Source: JAHBVH01 sp034432375 (GTDB taxonomy: Bacteria > Chloroflexota > Anaerolineae > Caldilineales > Caldilineaceae). Taken from it: DNA of 64,000 nucleotides. This document shows positions 26,571-34,965 of the stretch, in pieces (the stretch's first letter is position 1; every line of letters starts with the position of its first letter). The position numbers and the translations under genes are program-made. Under the pieces are notes generated by a model, which was given only the letters and a program-made list of their open reading frames with translations, was not told the DNA's origin and made no database searches. The stretch lies in the NCBI GenBank assembly GCA_034432375.1, contig DAOUCA010000168.1:1-64000 (forward strand). Direction: 5' to 3'.

Positions 26571-26857
26571 AGGCCTGTTGACATTTGCTAAAAACAGCCA
26601 ATAGAATTGGCCGTCTATACTCAAGTCAAGTTGAAAAGCGGAGTTTTCGCGTAAGGGTTGCCCCTTGCGGGTACCCACTTTGGGCAGGCGCGAGGCACTG
26701 CCCCTACAAGTTCAAAACTCTGGTTCCCATTCTGATTTCAGTATAACAGCGAGAAGCCGCCTCAGCGGCTAAATTCCTAGCCGCTGAGGCGGCTTCTCGC
26801 TGTTAGCGCAGGGTTTTAACCCTGCAAAACTGCAAAACCCAAATGTCAACAGAACCT
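26571..26857. mobile_element. Composite MITE-like element, CTGTTGACATTT family, copy 1
   Basis: The ends AGGCCTGTTGACATTT (26571-26586) and AAATGTCAACAGAACCT (26841-26857) are inverted. Inside lie an AAAACTCCGG-family element (26616-26745), a perfect 28-bp-arm hairpin (26744-26771 with 26778-26805) and a GGGTTTTAACCC palindrome. About 287 bp with no coding capacity. A full-length relative is at 61229-61522 and a short one at 31502-31592. Confidence 0.7.
26616..26745. mobile_element. Inner MITE-like element, AAAACTCCGG family, copy A
   Basis: It begins TATACTCAAGTCAAGTTGAA and ends AACTCTGGTTCCCATTCTGA...CAGTATA, an inverted pair. The other copies are at 35395-35467, 44666-44816 and, with a decayed left end, 61268-61421. 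Confidence 0.65.
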
Positions 26858-26878
26858 AGTCGAATTTCGGTAGGTCTC

Positions 26879-27772
26879 TCAACCGAGGTGGCTGCTGAAC
26901 CAAGAGAGGGTCCTCTGCCAGCCATCGGTTGCGGCGTCGGCGTTGTAGCTGTCGCGGGTGTCATTAAAGAAGGCATGGGCTGCGCCTTCATACACATGAA
27001 TTTCGTTCTCGACACCAGCTTCGGACAGTGCCTCGCTCATGGCGTTCACCGCATCGACGGGAATGCCACTATCTTCACTGCCATAGAGTCCAAGCAAAGG
27101 TGCTTTAAAATCAGCAGCTTGGGCTGGGTCGATGGGTGAGCCGTAAAAGGCAACAGCCGCGCCCAAATTTTCGGATTGCAACGCCGTCATCAGCACTAAC
27201 CGTCCCCCCATACAGAAGCCAACAATTCCCGCTTTTTCGCCTGCGGTATAGGGTTGTTCAAGCAGATAATTAATGGCACGTTGAATTTCATTGACTGCTT
27301 CGGCCATATCAAGTTCCATCACCAGCTTACGTGCTTCATCTGGCTCGGTAGCCACAACACCTTTATAGAGATCGGGTGCCAAGGCTACGTAACCCGCTGC
27401 GGCCACACGACGAGTGACATCTTTAATATGCTCATCGAGTCCCCACCATTCCTGTAGCACAATAATACCCGGCCGTGCTTCGTCTCCTTCCGGGCGCGCC
27501 AGATAACCCATCAACGTTTCGCCGTCACTATCTTCATAGTCGACCATGCTAGTCGTCAGCCCTGCCACCTGCGGTTCCGCCACTGGTATTGTGCCGGCCG
27601 GCTCGGTAACGGGCCGTGCCGCCTCGGGGCGAATCGGTTGACAGGCAGCTAAGAGCAGATCAACCGCGGCCAGAGAGCCCAACGCCGTGGTTGCTTTTCT
27701 GGTAAACTCGCGACGTGTCATCATGCCAACTTGGAATGAGCGGACTAGCTCCATTACATAAATGCGATCCAT
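26879..27772 (-). CDS. Dienelactone hydrolase family protein, Tat-exported lipoprotein
   Basis: The 297-residue alpha/beta hydrolase has the dienelactone hydrolase triad: Cys187 in GFCMGG, Asp234 in YGSEDSG and His266 in GAAHAF, plus the conserved Glu108 in VLQEWWGLDEHIKDV. The N-terminus carries a twin-arginine signal (RREFTRK near residue 20) and ends in a lipobox-like LAAC at 41-44, so it is probably a membrane-anchored exported enzyme. GGAG 8 bases upstream supports ATG 27772. The natural substrate is unknown; the family splits lactones and esters. Confidence 0.88.
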   Translation of the reverse strand: MDRIYVMELVRSFQVGMMTRREFTRKATTALGSLAAVDLLLAACQPIRPEAARPVTEPAGTIPVAEPQVAGLTTSMVDYEDSDGETLMGYLARPEGDEARPGIIVLQEWWGLDEHIKDVTRRVAAAGYVALAPDLYKGVVATEPDEARKLVMELDMAEAVNEIQRAINYLLEQPYTAGEKAGIVGFCMGGRLVLMTALQSENLGAAVAFYGSPIDPAQAADFKAPLLGLYGSEDSGIPVDAVNAMSEALSEAGVENEIHVYEGAAHAFFNDTRDSYNADAATDGWQRTLSWFSSHLG

Positions 27773-28001
27773 GTAGAATCTCCTCTCAAGATAGGGTGTC
27801 GGTTGCCATTTGTTGCGATGCCCGTGATTGTCCCGGCAAAACGTTAGCGCGCGCTGTCAACGCTCTCTAACGTAACGTACTATAACACGAATGCGGATTG
27901 CTGATCGTGCGATAGGTTCCGAATATAGACAAACCGCTGACAAGGATTTTGCAAAGCTCGTGCAAGTTGAGGGAGTCATCCACAGTGACAGATGGGTAAA
28001 C
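27773..28001. other. Intergenic region without recognised features
   Basis: Apart from the ribosome binding site of the hydrolase gene, nothing is recognised here. The region separates that gene from the tRNA-Ser terminator. Confidence 0.5.
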
Positions 28002-28043
28002 CAAAAAAAGAGCAGCCTGGTGTAATTAATACCAGGCTGCTCT
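28002..28043 (-). terminator. Terminator of the tRNA-Ser gene
   Basis: A perfect 13-bp stem (AGAGCAGCCTGGT at 28009-28021 with its complement at 28031-28043) is followed on the - strand by a run of seven T. It starts 3 bases after the CCA end of the tRNA. Confidence 0.92.
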
Positions 28044-28044
28044 A

Positions 28045-28135
<91 letters not shown>

Positions 28136-28181
28136 AAATTCTGCTGGAGAGAGTGTACCACACCTACGACTGATTATGCAA

Positions 28182-30497
28182 TTAAACGGGTGTAGTTTGT
28201 AACGTCTCCGCGCACCGCGTCTGGGTATCTTTGCGCGTGCCTATCTGCTCGACGGTTGCTGCCGTCTCACCACACCATTGCTGGGCAGCACGCCCCCCTC
28301 CTTGCTGGTGGACAAGATTGGCTAAAGCGCGTTTGTCGGCAGCGCTATACTGGTGATCGCAGTTCCGTTCGCCGGCGTGAAGCCCTTCCTGTAAGAGTTG
28401 ATCTGTTTCACGCAAATTGCACGGGAGCATCTTCAGATCGGCTAGCCATTTCTGGGCATCATAGTAGATCCGCATCCAACCGATCTGTTGGCACAACTGT
28501 TGAACCTCACCAAAGAGCTGTTGGGCTTCGGTCAGCTGATCGGATTTTACATGGTAGACTGCACGTTGAAAGAGCGTATTGATCTGCTTGCGCACACGCA
28601 ATCGGGGCTCGATCTCAATCTGCGGCAGCAATAAGGCCGCTGCCTCTAGCCAGTAGTGGGCATCGATCATGCGTTGTCTATCAAGATGCCATTCGGCCAG
28701 TGCATCCGCCACATAGGATTGCAATGCCGGATCGACATGGCTGCGCAATGACCATGCTTGTTGCAGCAATTGATTGGCTTCTTGGATCTGGTCTGCCATT
28801 CCCATTGCCATGAGCATGCGCGCTTTTTGATAGAGTGCTTCTACATGATTGCTCCAATCTCCACGCCGTTCGCTTTCCTGGCATACCCATTGTAGGAGCA
28901 ACAGGTGATCATCGGTATGTCCATAGTTCAGCAGAAAGCCAGAAAGATGTTGCCAAAAGTGGATGAGATCTTCATAGCGGTGCCGGTGGAGACACCAATC
29001 GACCACAGCGTAGATGTTCTCCCACTCTGCTTCTAGCGGCGCATACTGTTCAACCCAATCACCCCAATCTACTCCGCCTACTTCAGCGGCGAATGCCCGA
29101 TAAATCTCTACCCAACGCTTGCGCGCCGCCAGTTCAAATTCCACCTGTGACGATAATTCCGCAAGAGTGTATTCGCGTGTGAGGGGGTGAATAATAAAGT
29201 GGGTGTCTTGCCTGTGAATCAGGGAAAGCCGCAATAGTTGTACTTCTGCATCGTTGCTGCTGCTCTGCCGTTCATCAAGCCCAGCGACGCGGAAGGCAAA
29301 GTGGGTGACTGGCTGTCGGGTAAAGAGGGCAATTGCCATGAGCAAATGATGGGCGGGCCGGCCACGCAACGGTGCTACAGAATCCTGGAAGAAAAACCGT
29401 GCAATGTCCCCCTCATGGTCAGCCAGCCGTTTCAAAACATTGGCAAGGGCACAGCCGGCGGTTAACTGCCCCACGCCATAGATGATTGCTGCTGGTATGC
29501 CGCCCGTGCCCTGATAGAGCGCTTCGATCTCATTTTTGCTCAACTGGAGCTGCTGGCGGGCCAATTCGTGGCGAATCAGTGCGCTGCCTTCTTCATGGGT
29601 CAGACAATCGAGTTGAATCGGCGTGTAGTAGCGTTGTTCGCGTGTCGTCACGACTACTTTGACCGATGCCGGCAGCTCATACAGAAAGGCCAGCACCCGA
29701 TCTTTGTCCTCGACCGTTTCCAGATTATCAACGATGAGCAACGTGCGCTGTCGGCCCAAGGCATGGCGTATCTGGCCCGGCAACTCATCCAGTGCAATGT
29801 GTGTGAGATCGAGCTCTAACATATAGGCGATTTCACGGTAAATCGCGCGTAGCGTATTGGGTGCATAGGCGCGGGGCAGGATGCCATCCGCCGTAAGATA
29901 CTTCTGCTTGGCAGAGACAAAGATGATCATAGCGAAGGTTGGGAACGCACTCTCTGTCGCGGGGTTGCGTACAGACGGATCTGTGCTGGCCGCCAAACAT
30001 TGATAGGCCGTTTTGACGATTAGCGCTGTTTTGCCAACCCCGCCAATGCCATCAATCATGATCAGTGGGGCGGCACTCTCTGGCCCCAATAAGGCCAACA
30101 GTCGACGCTGCTGGGGCTGACGCCCAATAAAGAGGGAATAGGTTGGCTTGGGCAGATTGTGGGGGATCTCGCACAATGGCTCTGGCAGCCAGAGTTCGTC
30201 AACAGTTGTTGCTGCTTCTGGATAGCGCGCTGCCGACACCAACTCTTGTCCCCACGTGCGCGGAAGCTTCGCTTCGGTACAGCCAATCTGTAGCAGGATC
30301 AGGATCGTATCATCCGAGGGCGTTAAGCGATTTTGCCGCCATTTGTAGACGATGTCTGCACCAAAGCCGGCGGCATCAGCAATATATTGGGTAGCATAAG
30401 CCTTGGTCCACTGCTTTTTGAGGGCAAGGGCCTGGACGAGATGGGCAATGTGGGTACCCAAGCTGCTTTCACGTTTCTCCGTTGACATAGTAAACAT
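28182..30497 (-). CDS. STAND regulator: HTH-like N-terminus, NB-ARC ATPase, TPR-type C-terminus
   Basis: The 771-residue protein has an N-terminal helical domain with an HTH-like core (YIADAAGFGADIVYKWRQNR near 38-57). The NB-ARC ATPase follows: P-loop DGIGGVGKTAL at 149-159, Walker B LLIVDNLE at 253-260, sensor VVVTTRE at 281-287 and GTGGIPAA near 330. From about residue 440 the sequence is helical repeat, probably TPR. Such proteins act as signal-sensing switches, as transcription regulators or immune sensors. The start has AAGGAG 9 bases upstream. Two copies of a TGGTACGYACCA palindrome lie 107-195 bases upstream. A secreted micropeptide gene is divergent from it. Confidence 0.82.
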   Translation of the reverse strand: MFTMSTEKRESSLGTHIAHLVQALALKKQWTKAYATQYIADAAGFGADIVYKWRQNRLTPSDDTILILLQIGCTEAKLPRTWGQELVSAARYPEAATTVDELWLPEPLCEIPHNLPKPTYSLFIGRQPQQRRLLALLGPESAAPLIMIDGIGGVGKTALIVKTAYQCLAASTDPSVRNPATESAFPTFAMIIFVSAKQKYLTADGILPRAYAPNTLRAIYREIAYMLELDLTHIALDELPGQIRHALGRQRTLLIVDNLETVEDKDRVLAFLYELPASVKVVVTTREQRYYTPIQLDCLTHEEGSALIRHELARQQLQLSKNEIEALYQGTGGIPAAIIYGVGQLTAGCALANVLKRLADHEGDIARFFFQDSVAPLRGRPAHHLLMAIALFTRQPVTHFAFRVAGLDERQSSSNDAEVQLLRLSLIHRQDTHFIIHPLTREYTLAELSSQVEFELAARKRWVEIYRAFAAEVGGVDWGDWVEQYAPLEAEWENIYAVVDWCLHRHRYEDLIHFWQHLSGFLLNYGHTDDHLLLLQWVCQESERRGDWSNHVEALYQKARMLMAMGMADQIQEANQLLQQAWSLRSHVDPALQSYVADALAEWHLDRQRMIDAHYWLEAAALLLPQIEIEPRLRVRKQINTLFQRAVYHVKSDQLTEAQQLFGEVQQLCQQIGWMRIYYDAQKWLADLKMLPCNLRETDQLLQEGLHAGERNCDHQYSAADKRALANLVHQQGGGRAAQQWCGETAATVEQIGTRKDTQTRCAETLQTTPV

Positions 30498-30599
30498 ATA
30501 CGTTTTCTCCTTTTGTCTAAATCACGACATTTCAACGGGTGCGTCCCATTTTGGGGGATTACAGAGAAGGACTACTTGATCGTCCGGTGTAACCCTTCC

Positions 30600-30619
30600 A
30601 ATGTGGTACGCACCACATT
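30600..30619. promoter_or_regulatory. Candidate operator 1 (palindrome around TGGTACGCACCA)
   Basis: AATGTGGT-ACGC-ACCACATT is a perfect inverted repeat with 8-bp arms, centred about 110 bases upstream of the 771-aa STAND gene. Its inner 12 bases (30604-30615) differ by one base from a second palindrome at 30681-30692. A repeated palindrome in a promoter region suggests a dimeric regulator; which one is unknown. Confidence 0.55.
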
Positions 30620-30680
30620 TCAACTGTGGGCGTGACAAGGAGACCTTTGCGCACCGTCATTCAAAATGGAGCAGAGTATC

Positions 30681-30692
30681 TGGTACGTACCA
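30681..30692. promoter_or_regulatory. Candidate operator 2 (TGGTACGTACCA)
   Basis: A perfect 12-bp palindrome, one base different from the centre of the palindrome 77 bases away. Confidence 0.5.
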
Positions 30693-31223
30693 GGGTAGAC
30701 ATGGCGCAGCTACGGCGGGATCTGAACTGCTCTTGCCATACCTAGGCAACCCATAAAGCTTAGGCTGTTTGTCCATGCAATCGCATTGTTAATTGCGAAC
30801 AGTGTTCAAACAGTGCAGGTTGATGTTAGGCACGATGTCGCACAAGAAGCCGCCATCTGTCACACGTTAAAGCCATCCAATTACTTGGATTTGGGTTATT
30901 TTGCCATGAGAAGGGGGGTACAGTCAGTCATACTGGAGCAATGTGAACGTTTGTGATTGGAGTGTGAGAGCCTTTGCGAGAGAGCTGAGAGGGAATGAGA
31001 GTGGGGGACGAATGAATGGCTACTAGCGGTTTGTTGATCCGTCCAAAAATCTGGATAGGCTGTACCATCCTGTCCAGCCAGTTGGTCAGAAAGGTCCAAC
31101 CAAGTAGCTCATTTGGCTGATAGACTAGAGCCATCGATTGCGCAATTGATGAAAGCTAAACAACGACCAATAGGTCACTCTACTTACCGTTGCTCATCGG
31201 ACGAACGTGTGAAAGTAGACTAA

Positions 31224-31259
31224 ATTCTATCTATTCTATCTATTCTATCTATTCTATCT
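31224..31259. repeat. Four 9-bp direct repeats ATTCTATCT before the micropeptide gene
   Basis: Four exact tandem units end one base before the GAGGAG ribosome binding site at 31260-31265. The array would lie in the promoter or leader of the micropeptide gene. It could bind a regulator or vary expression by slippage. Confidence 0.92.
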
Positions 31260-31273
31260 GAGGAGACTACTTC

Positions 31274-31405
31274 ATGAATAAGCTGAACATTACCCGCCGT
31301 TGGATCTTCGCCCTTGCGCTCGCCGGTCTTTTCGCCGCCGCTTCGTCCCCAATGTGGACATCTGTCGCCCATGCATGCCAGTTAGCTGGTGGTGGTGGTT
31401 GCTAA
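31274..31405 (+). CDS. Secreted 43-residue micropeptide with double-cysteine nonapeptide end
   Basis: The gene has a strong ribosome binding site, GAGGAG 8 bases before the ATG. The 43-residue product has a textbook signal peptide: basic start (KLNITRR), hydrophobic core (WIFALALAGLFAAA) and a VAHA cleavage site before Cys35. The predicted mature peptide is CQLAGGGGC, nine residues with Cys at both ends, which could close by a disulfide or be modified. A lipobox reading (AHAC) is less good because of His at -2. It lies between two STAND/TPR regulators, divergent from one and convergent with the other. The family is not recognised. Peptide signal is an inference from context. Confidence 0.7.
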   Translation: MNKLNITRRWIFALALAGLFAAASSPMWTSVAHACQLAGGGGC

Positions 31406-31501
31406 CGGAGTATAAAATATTGCGCCCTCGGCTCATATAGGATACTTCCTGGCGTAAAATCTTTTGAAGGTTATACGATGGCGTCTTTAAAGATCATTCT
31501 G

Positions 31502-31592
31502 GGGTCTGTTGGCATTTCAATTTATCCTACTATACGGGGATGATGTATCATGTGCGTACTTCACTGGTGAGTCGCAGATGTCAACAGAACCT
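31502..31592. mobile_element. Short MITE-like element, CTGTTGACATTT family, copy 2
   Basis: GGGTCTGTTGGCATTT (31502-31517) and AGATGTCAACAGAACCT (31576-31592) are inverted and match the ends of the elements at 26571 and 61229. The interior is only about 60 bases. It lies between the micropeptide gene and the 3' end of the TPR gene. Confidence 0.65.
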
Positions 31593-31656
31593 ATATGACT
31601 TTTTAGTGTCTATATTGAGTCGAGAGCGAGTTGTAATCCAATCTACTGACTAACTG

Positions 31657-32934
31657 TTAGCATGAATCCTGCCAATGCTTGTTTAATGATTCACGTAAAT
31701 ACGTATAACTCGCGTTTCCTTGAATCTTTGGCAGATCACCAATTGCCTGTTGCAAAATGGATTGAGCGGCACCAGTTTCCCCTTGGGCCAAATAGGTCAT
31801 TGCTAACCCATCCATCGCATTCAGTCGCCAACTTATGTCTTGAAGTGAAGTAAAGAACTCTATACTTCGTTTGAATGATTGTTCCGCCTCTTTGTATTGT
31901 TGAGCAAAATAGAAGGTTAACCCTAAATTGGTATATAACTTTGCTAAATGCAACTTGTTTTGATGCTTTTGTAGAATGAGTTCCGCTTCTAAATAGTATT
32001 TGATAGCTTCCTCGAATATCTCTAAAACGGTGTGCGTTAACCCTAAATTTAACAGCACAATCCCCAGATGATATTTGTCTCCAATCGTGGATAGCATTTG
32101 AGCAGACCGCTTATAAAGTGCGATCGCATCGGTATATTGCCGCTGTTCATGCAATGTGTATGCAAGGTTGTGAAGGCTCCAGGCAATTCGACGTTGATCT
32201 TGCTGCTGCTCAAAGAGTGCAAGGGCACGTCGGTGGTATCTCTCTGCATCTAGCCATTGTTTTTGACCGAGCGCAATCATCCCTTGCACCCGATAGCAGA
32301 TTGCAATTTCTGGATCATCCTCCTCTAATAGCATGAATGCTTGCTGAACATGCATTGCCGCCATCGCATATTCTTCCTGTAGCTGCTCCAACCAGGCCAA
32401 CTCGTTGAGTGCGCGAGCTTGCTGGCGTGCTTCGCCGGACGCTTGTGCCAGTGTGATACTGGCCGTGAGTTGTTCGCGCGCCGCGCCAAAATTGCTCAAC
32501 AACCGGTAGAGCAACCCCATTTGCAGCTGACATTCCGCCGCCGTCTGTCGATCGGCCATCAGCTTGCTCTGTTCGAGCCCTTGGGTGAGGTATGGCAACC
32601 AATCTTCGCGATGGCCACCTAATTCCATTTTCGGTGCTAGCGCCAAGAGTAGCTCCCGCACCAGTGGCCATAGCTCTTGCTCAGCCAGGGCATAACTTAA
32701 GGTATGTAATGCCTGCGTGCGTATCTCATCGCTCAACTGTTGTTCAGCAGCACAGACTTGGCGCTGCATATAGATCAAGTTGCGGCGCAAGTACGAGTTA
32801 AACTGGGTGTAATGATTGCGATGGCTCTGCTGTGTGTTGGTCGGTGTTATGGAGAGTGTTGCGCGCATACTCTCATCAGCCATCGCCTGGTTTATGCCAT
32901 AGGTAATTGCTTCGCTCACCCCATTTGAATTCAC
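31657..32934 (-). CDS. TPR-repeat protein, sensor half of a split STAND module
   Basis: The 425-residue protein is built from tetratricopeptide-type helical repeats. Clear units start near residues 215 (RVQGMIALGQKQWLDAERYH), 253 (WSLHNLAYTLHEQRQYTDAI), 293 (IVLLNLGLTHTVLEIFEEAI), 333 (KLYTNLGLTFYFAQQYKEAE) and 373. No DNA-binding or enzymatic motif is seen. Its ATG overlaps the stop of the upstream NB-ARC gene, so the two should be made together; in the 771-aa neighbour the same parts are in one chain. TPR domains commonly bind peptides, as in RRNPP receptors. Binding of the nearby micropeptide is only a hypothesis. Confidence 0.8.
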   Translation of the reverse strand: MNSNGVSEAITYGINQAMADESMRATLSITPTNTQQSHRNHYTQFNSYLRRNLIYMQRQVCAAEQQLSDEIRTQALHTLSYALAEQELWPLVRELLLALAPKMELGGHREDWLPYLTQGLEQSKLMADRQTAAECQLQMGLLYRLLSNFGAAREQLTASITLAQASGEARQQARALNELAWLEQLQEEYAMAAMHVQQAFMLLEEDDPEIAICYRVQGMIALGQKQWLDAERYHRRALALFEQQQDQRRIAWSLHNLAYTLHEQRQYTDAIALYKRSAQMLSTIGDKYHLGIVLLNLGLTHTVLEIFEEAIKYYLEAELILQKHQNKLHLAKLYTNLGLTFYFAQQYKEAEQSFKRSIEFFTSLQDISWRLNAMDGLAMTYLAQGETGAAQSILQQAIGDLPKIQGNASYTYLRESLNKHWQDSC

Positions 32935-34376
32935 GCTATTACTGCCTCCTCGCGCTGTTGCCAGCGGATCACCTGCTCATGCAAAAAGGCTCTGGTAAGA
33001 CTGTGAATGGTATAACGCCGTTCAAAGAGATCGCCACGTGCCTCTACGAGATTGAGCGTCACGAGCGTATCTAACGCTTGGCGCAATGTCCCTTCATCCA
33101 ATTCGCACATCGCAGCCAACAGATCAAAGCGCCCGCCCTCCTCACTGATTAGCGGCATGGCAACCATGACGTCTTGTTCGACGAGCCCCAGTTGTTGCCA
33201 AGCCTGCCCATAAATATAAGTGTAAAGCGCCTCAACTTGATTGCCGCGCGCGCTTAACAGATCGGTTAAGATTCCTTGGAGCGGATGGCGATGCAGGAGG
33301 CCAATGATGAGCCGAAGCGCCAATGGATTCCCGCCAACCGTCTCAAAGATCGGATAGAGATCGACATCGCTAGCTGCAAGTACCGATTGAATATTGCGCT
33401 GTTTTGCTTCCCAGCGCATCAGGCCAAGCGCCTCTTTCCAGATCAATTCCGGTACCTTGAGATGATAGAGATCGGCCTCATCATAGAGACTGTGGCGCGT
33501 GGTCAACAGAAATTTAGTCGGGTTGCCCAAACGGCGTAACAAGGGCAACAATGTCTGAATATCGATTAGCGTCTCCAGATTATCAATAATGATAAGATGG
33601 GAGGCACTTTTCAGCCGTTGTTCGAGCATGGCGAGGCTCTCTTCCTGAGAGCGCTGGATGCCTGAGAGATAGCCTGGAATTAATTGGACACAGAGCTTTT
33701 CAACCAACGCAGCGGTCGACAGCGACGGCTCTGTTACGGGCAAGATGCTGCCACCGGCATTAAAAATCGACTGCCTGGCGGTTACCCAACCAATCTCATA
33801 AAAAATAGGACGCTCAATCATCTGTCGTGCCACAGCATCAACCAGCGAGGTTTTGCCAATCCCACCAATGCCAGCCACGGCAATAATCCAGGGCACAGTA
33901 GGTGTCTCTAATAACTCAATCAGATTTTTGATCCACGCTTCGCGTCCAAAGTATTGTACATACGTTGATGGTGCCAAGCGGGCCGCCATCTCTGTCAAAT
34001 AGCGGCTCCGTTCTTTCTGCTCCATGCGTAAGAGCGTTTTGGTGAGCAGCGGCAATGCTTCATTGCGTTTGCGATGAAACGTTGCTTCCGATATATTCAT
34101 CCGACTCGCCGCCGATTCAACTTTCTCGTTGTCTAAGTAGCGACAGCGTAGGACAGTAGCATATTCGTCGTTGTCGCGTTCTAAGCGTTTGATGGCTTGG
34201 CGCAGGACTTGGTTGGTTGCTTGTTGAATATTGCCGCGATGTTCTTCCAATGCTTTTCGATACAAATAGAGACCCAAGATCGGGCTCTCTTGCCGATTGG
34301 GTTGATGCCAATTATTTAAAGCCTGAAGTACATTTTCTTGTAACCGATCACTTGCTACTGGATATTCGATGGTCAT
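32931..34376 (-). CDS. HTH-NB-ARC ATPase, regulatory half of a split STAND module
   Basis: Residues about 70-120 form a sigma-region-4-like helix-turn-helix (YATVLRCRYLDNEKVESAA, then NISEATFHRKRNEAL). The NB-ARC ATPase follows: P-loop AGIGGIGKTSL at 168-178, Walker B HLIIIDNLE at 260-268, FLLTTRHS near 300 and VGGNPLALRL near 355. A winged-helix-like end (YTIHSLTRAFLHEQV) closes the 481-residue chain; there are no TPRs, which are in the overlapping downstream gene. ATG 34376 is chosen: AAGGAAG ends 7 bases before it; a TTG one codon upstream is possible. It is likely a signal-dependent transcription regulator; the target is unknown. Confidence 0.82.
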   Translation of the reverse strand: MTIEYPVASDRLQENVLQALNNWHQPNRQESPILGLYLYRKALEEHRGNIQQATNQVLRQAIKRLERDNDEYATVLRCRYLDNEKVESAASRMNISEATFHRKRNEALPLLTKTLLRMEQKERSRYLTEMAARLAPSTYVQYFGREAWIKNLIELLETPTVPWIIAVAGIGGIGKTSLVDAVARQMIERPIFYEIGWVTARQSIFNAGGSILPVTEPSLSTAALVEKLCVQLIPGYLSGIQRSQEESLAMLEQRLKSASHLIIIDNLETLIDIQTLLPLLRRLGNPTKFLLTTRHSLYDEADLYHLKVPELIWKEALGLMRWEAKQRNIQSVLAASDVDLYPIFETVGGNPLALRLIIGLLHRHPLQGILTDLLSARGNQVEALYTYIYGQAWQQLGLVEQDVMVAMPLISEEGGRFDLLAAMCELDEGTLRQALDTLVTLNLVEARGDLFERRYTIHSLTRAFLHEQVIRWQQREEAVIA

Positions 34377-34850
34377 CAAATAGCTTCCTTGTATCGCGCT
34401 GGGCCAAAAAACCCAACCTCTCTACCATGAGTATATGCTACTGGCACTCATATTTTGTTGTTGGCATACTAGAAAAAAACAACGAAATATTTTAACCTAA
34501 TTCTATTTTACTACGACTCCATAGTGAGTGCAATCATCCTCGACTATCGAAAGAGACCCGATCCACTTTAACCATGTAGAGCAAACATTACGATTGTGTC
34601 TATTAAAACCGAGTTTTTTACAGAAATTGTATCATTTGTTTACTCAATTTGCTAGTGTTCTAAAGGTATTGAATGATTGTCTTTCAGTTGTGTCTTTGGT
34701 AGCTCAACAATTTTCGCCCAAAATGACAACAACTACCTATCTACCTGAAGATTTGTACCTGAAGATGAGAGGAGGTTGAGAGGAGGTTGAGAGCCTACCC
34801 TCTAAAATTTATCCAGCAGGCACAACCTACCCATCTGACTAGCATCAATT
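34377..34850. other. AT-rich region, possible small gene or small RNA on + strand
   Basis: This region is more AT-rich than its surroundings. A frame from a GTG at 34528 to 34779 encodes 83 residues with no recognised family, and a good + strand terminator follows at 34851. The terminator has no other obvious + strand gene to serve. GAGAGGAGGTT is repeated twice at 34769-34793. Coding status is uncertain; a small RNA is equally possible. Confidence 0.35.
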
Positions 34851-34885
34851 CTCGCCAGCTATCTAGCGTAGCTGGCGAGTTTTTC
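34851..34885 (+). terminator. Rho-independent terminator
   Basis: A 10-bp perfect stem (CTCGCCAGCT at 34851-34860 with AGCTGGCGAG at 34870-34879) is followed by TTTTT. It precedes the CBS-domain gene by about 80 bases and would stop + strand transcription coming from 34.4-34.8 kb. Confidence 0.88.
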
Positions 34886-34965
34886 GTATATTCTAAAGTC
34901 AACCAGCCAACCCTAATTGTACTTTGAATGATAGGTAGGCATTTCCAGGTGACAAGGAAGAATTT

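Larger units (their letters stand above)
26181..26878. other. Repeat-filled intergenic region
   Basis: No gene is supported in these 698 bases between divergent promoters-side of the O-antigen ligase gene and the 3' end of the hydrolase gene. Direct short repeats (AACGAACAACGAA variants) lie at 26407-26440 and a degenerate CTTCGACGAGCTCAGCC motif near 26500-26520. The rest is the composite element at 26571-26857. Confidence 0.6.
30498..31273. other. Intergenic region between STAND regulator and micropeptide gene
   Basis: No gene is supported in these 776 bases. They contain the palindromes at 30600-30619 and 30681-30692 and the 9-bp repeat array at 31224-31259. Two overlapping open frames on the - strand at 30896-31134 look non-coding. 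The middle part is otherwise featureless. Confidence 0.6.

Noticed and set aside
30896..31134. Two overlapping - strand frames in the STAND intergenic region
   Set aside because: Compositions (Ser/His/Gln-rich) look random, the two frames overlap each other, and neither has a ribosome binding site.
31478..31543. 21-codon frame with GAAGG 7 bases upstream, just after the micropeptide gene
   Set aside because: Its 3' half is the left end of a MITE-like element, the peptide has no signal sequence or motif, and such short frames arise by chance.
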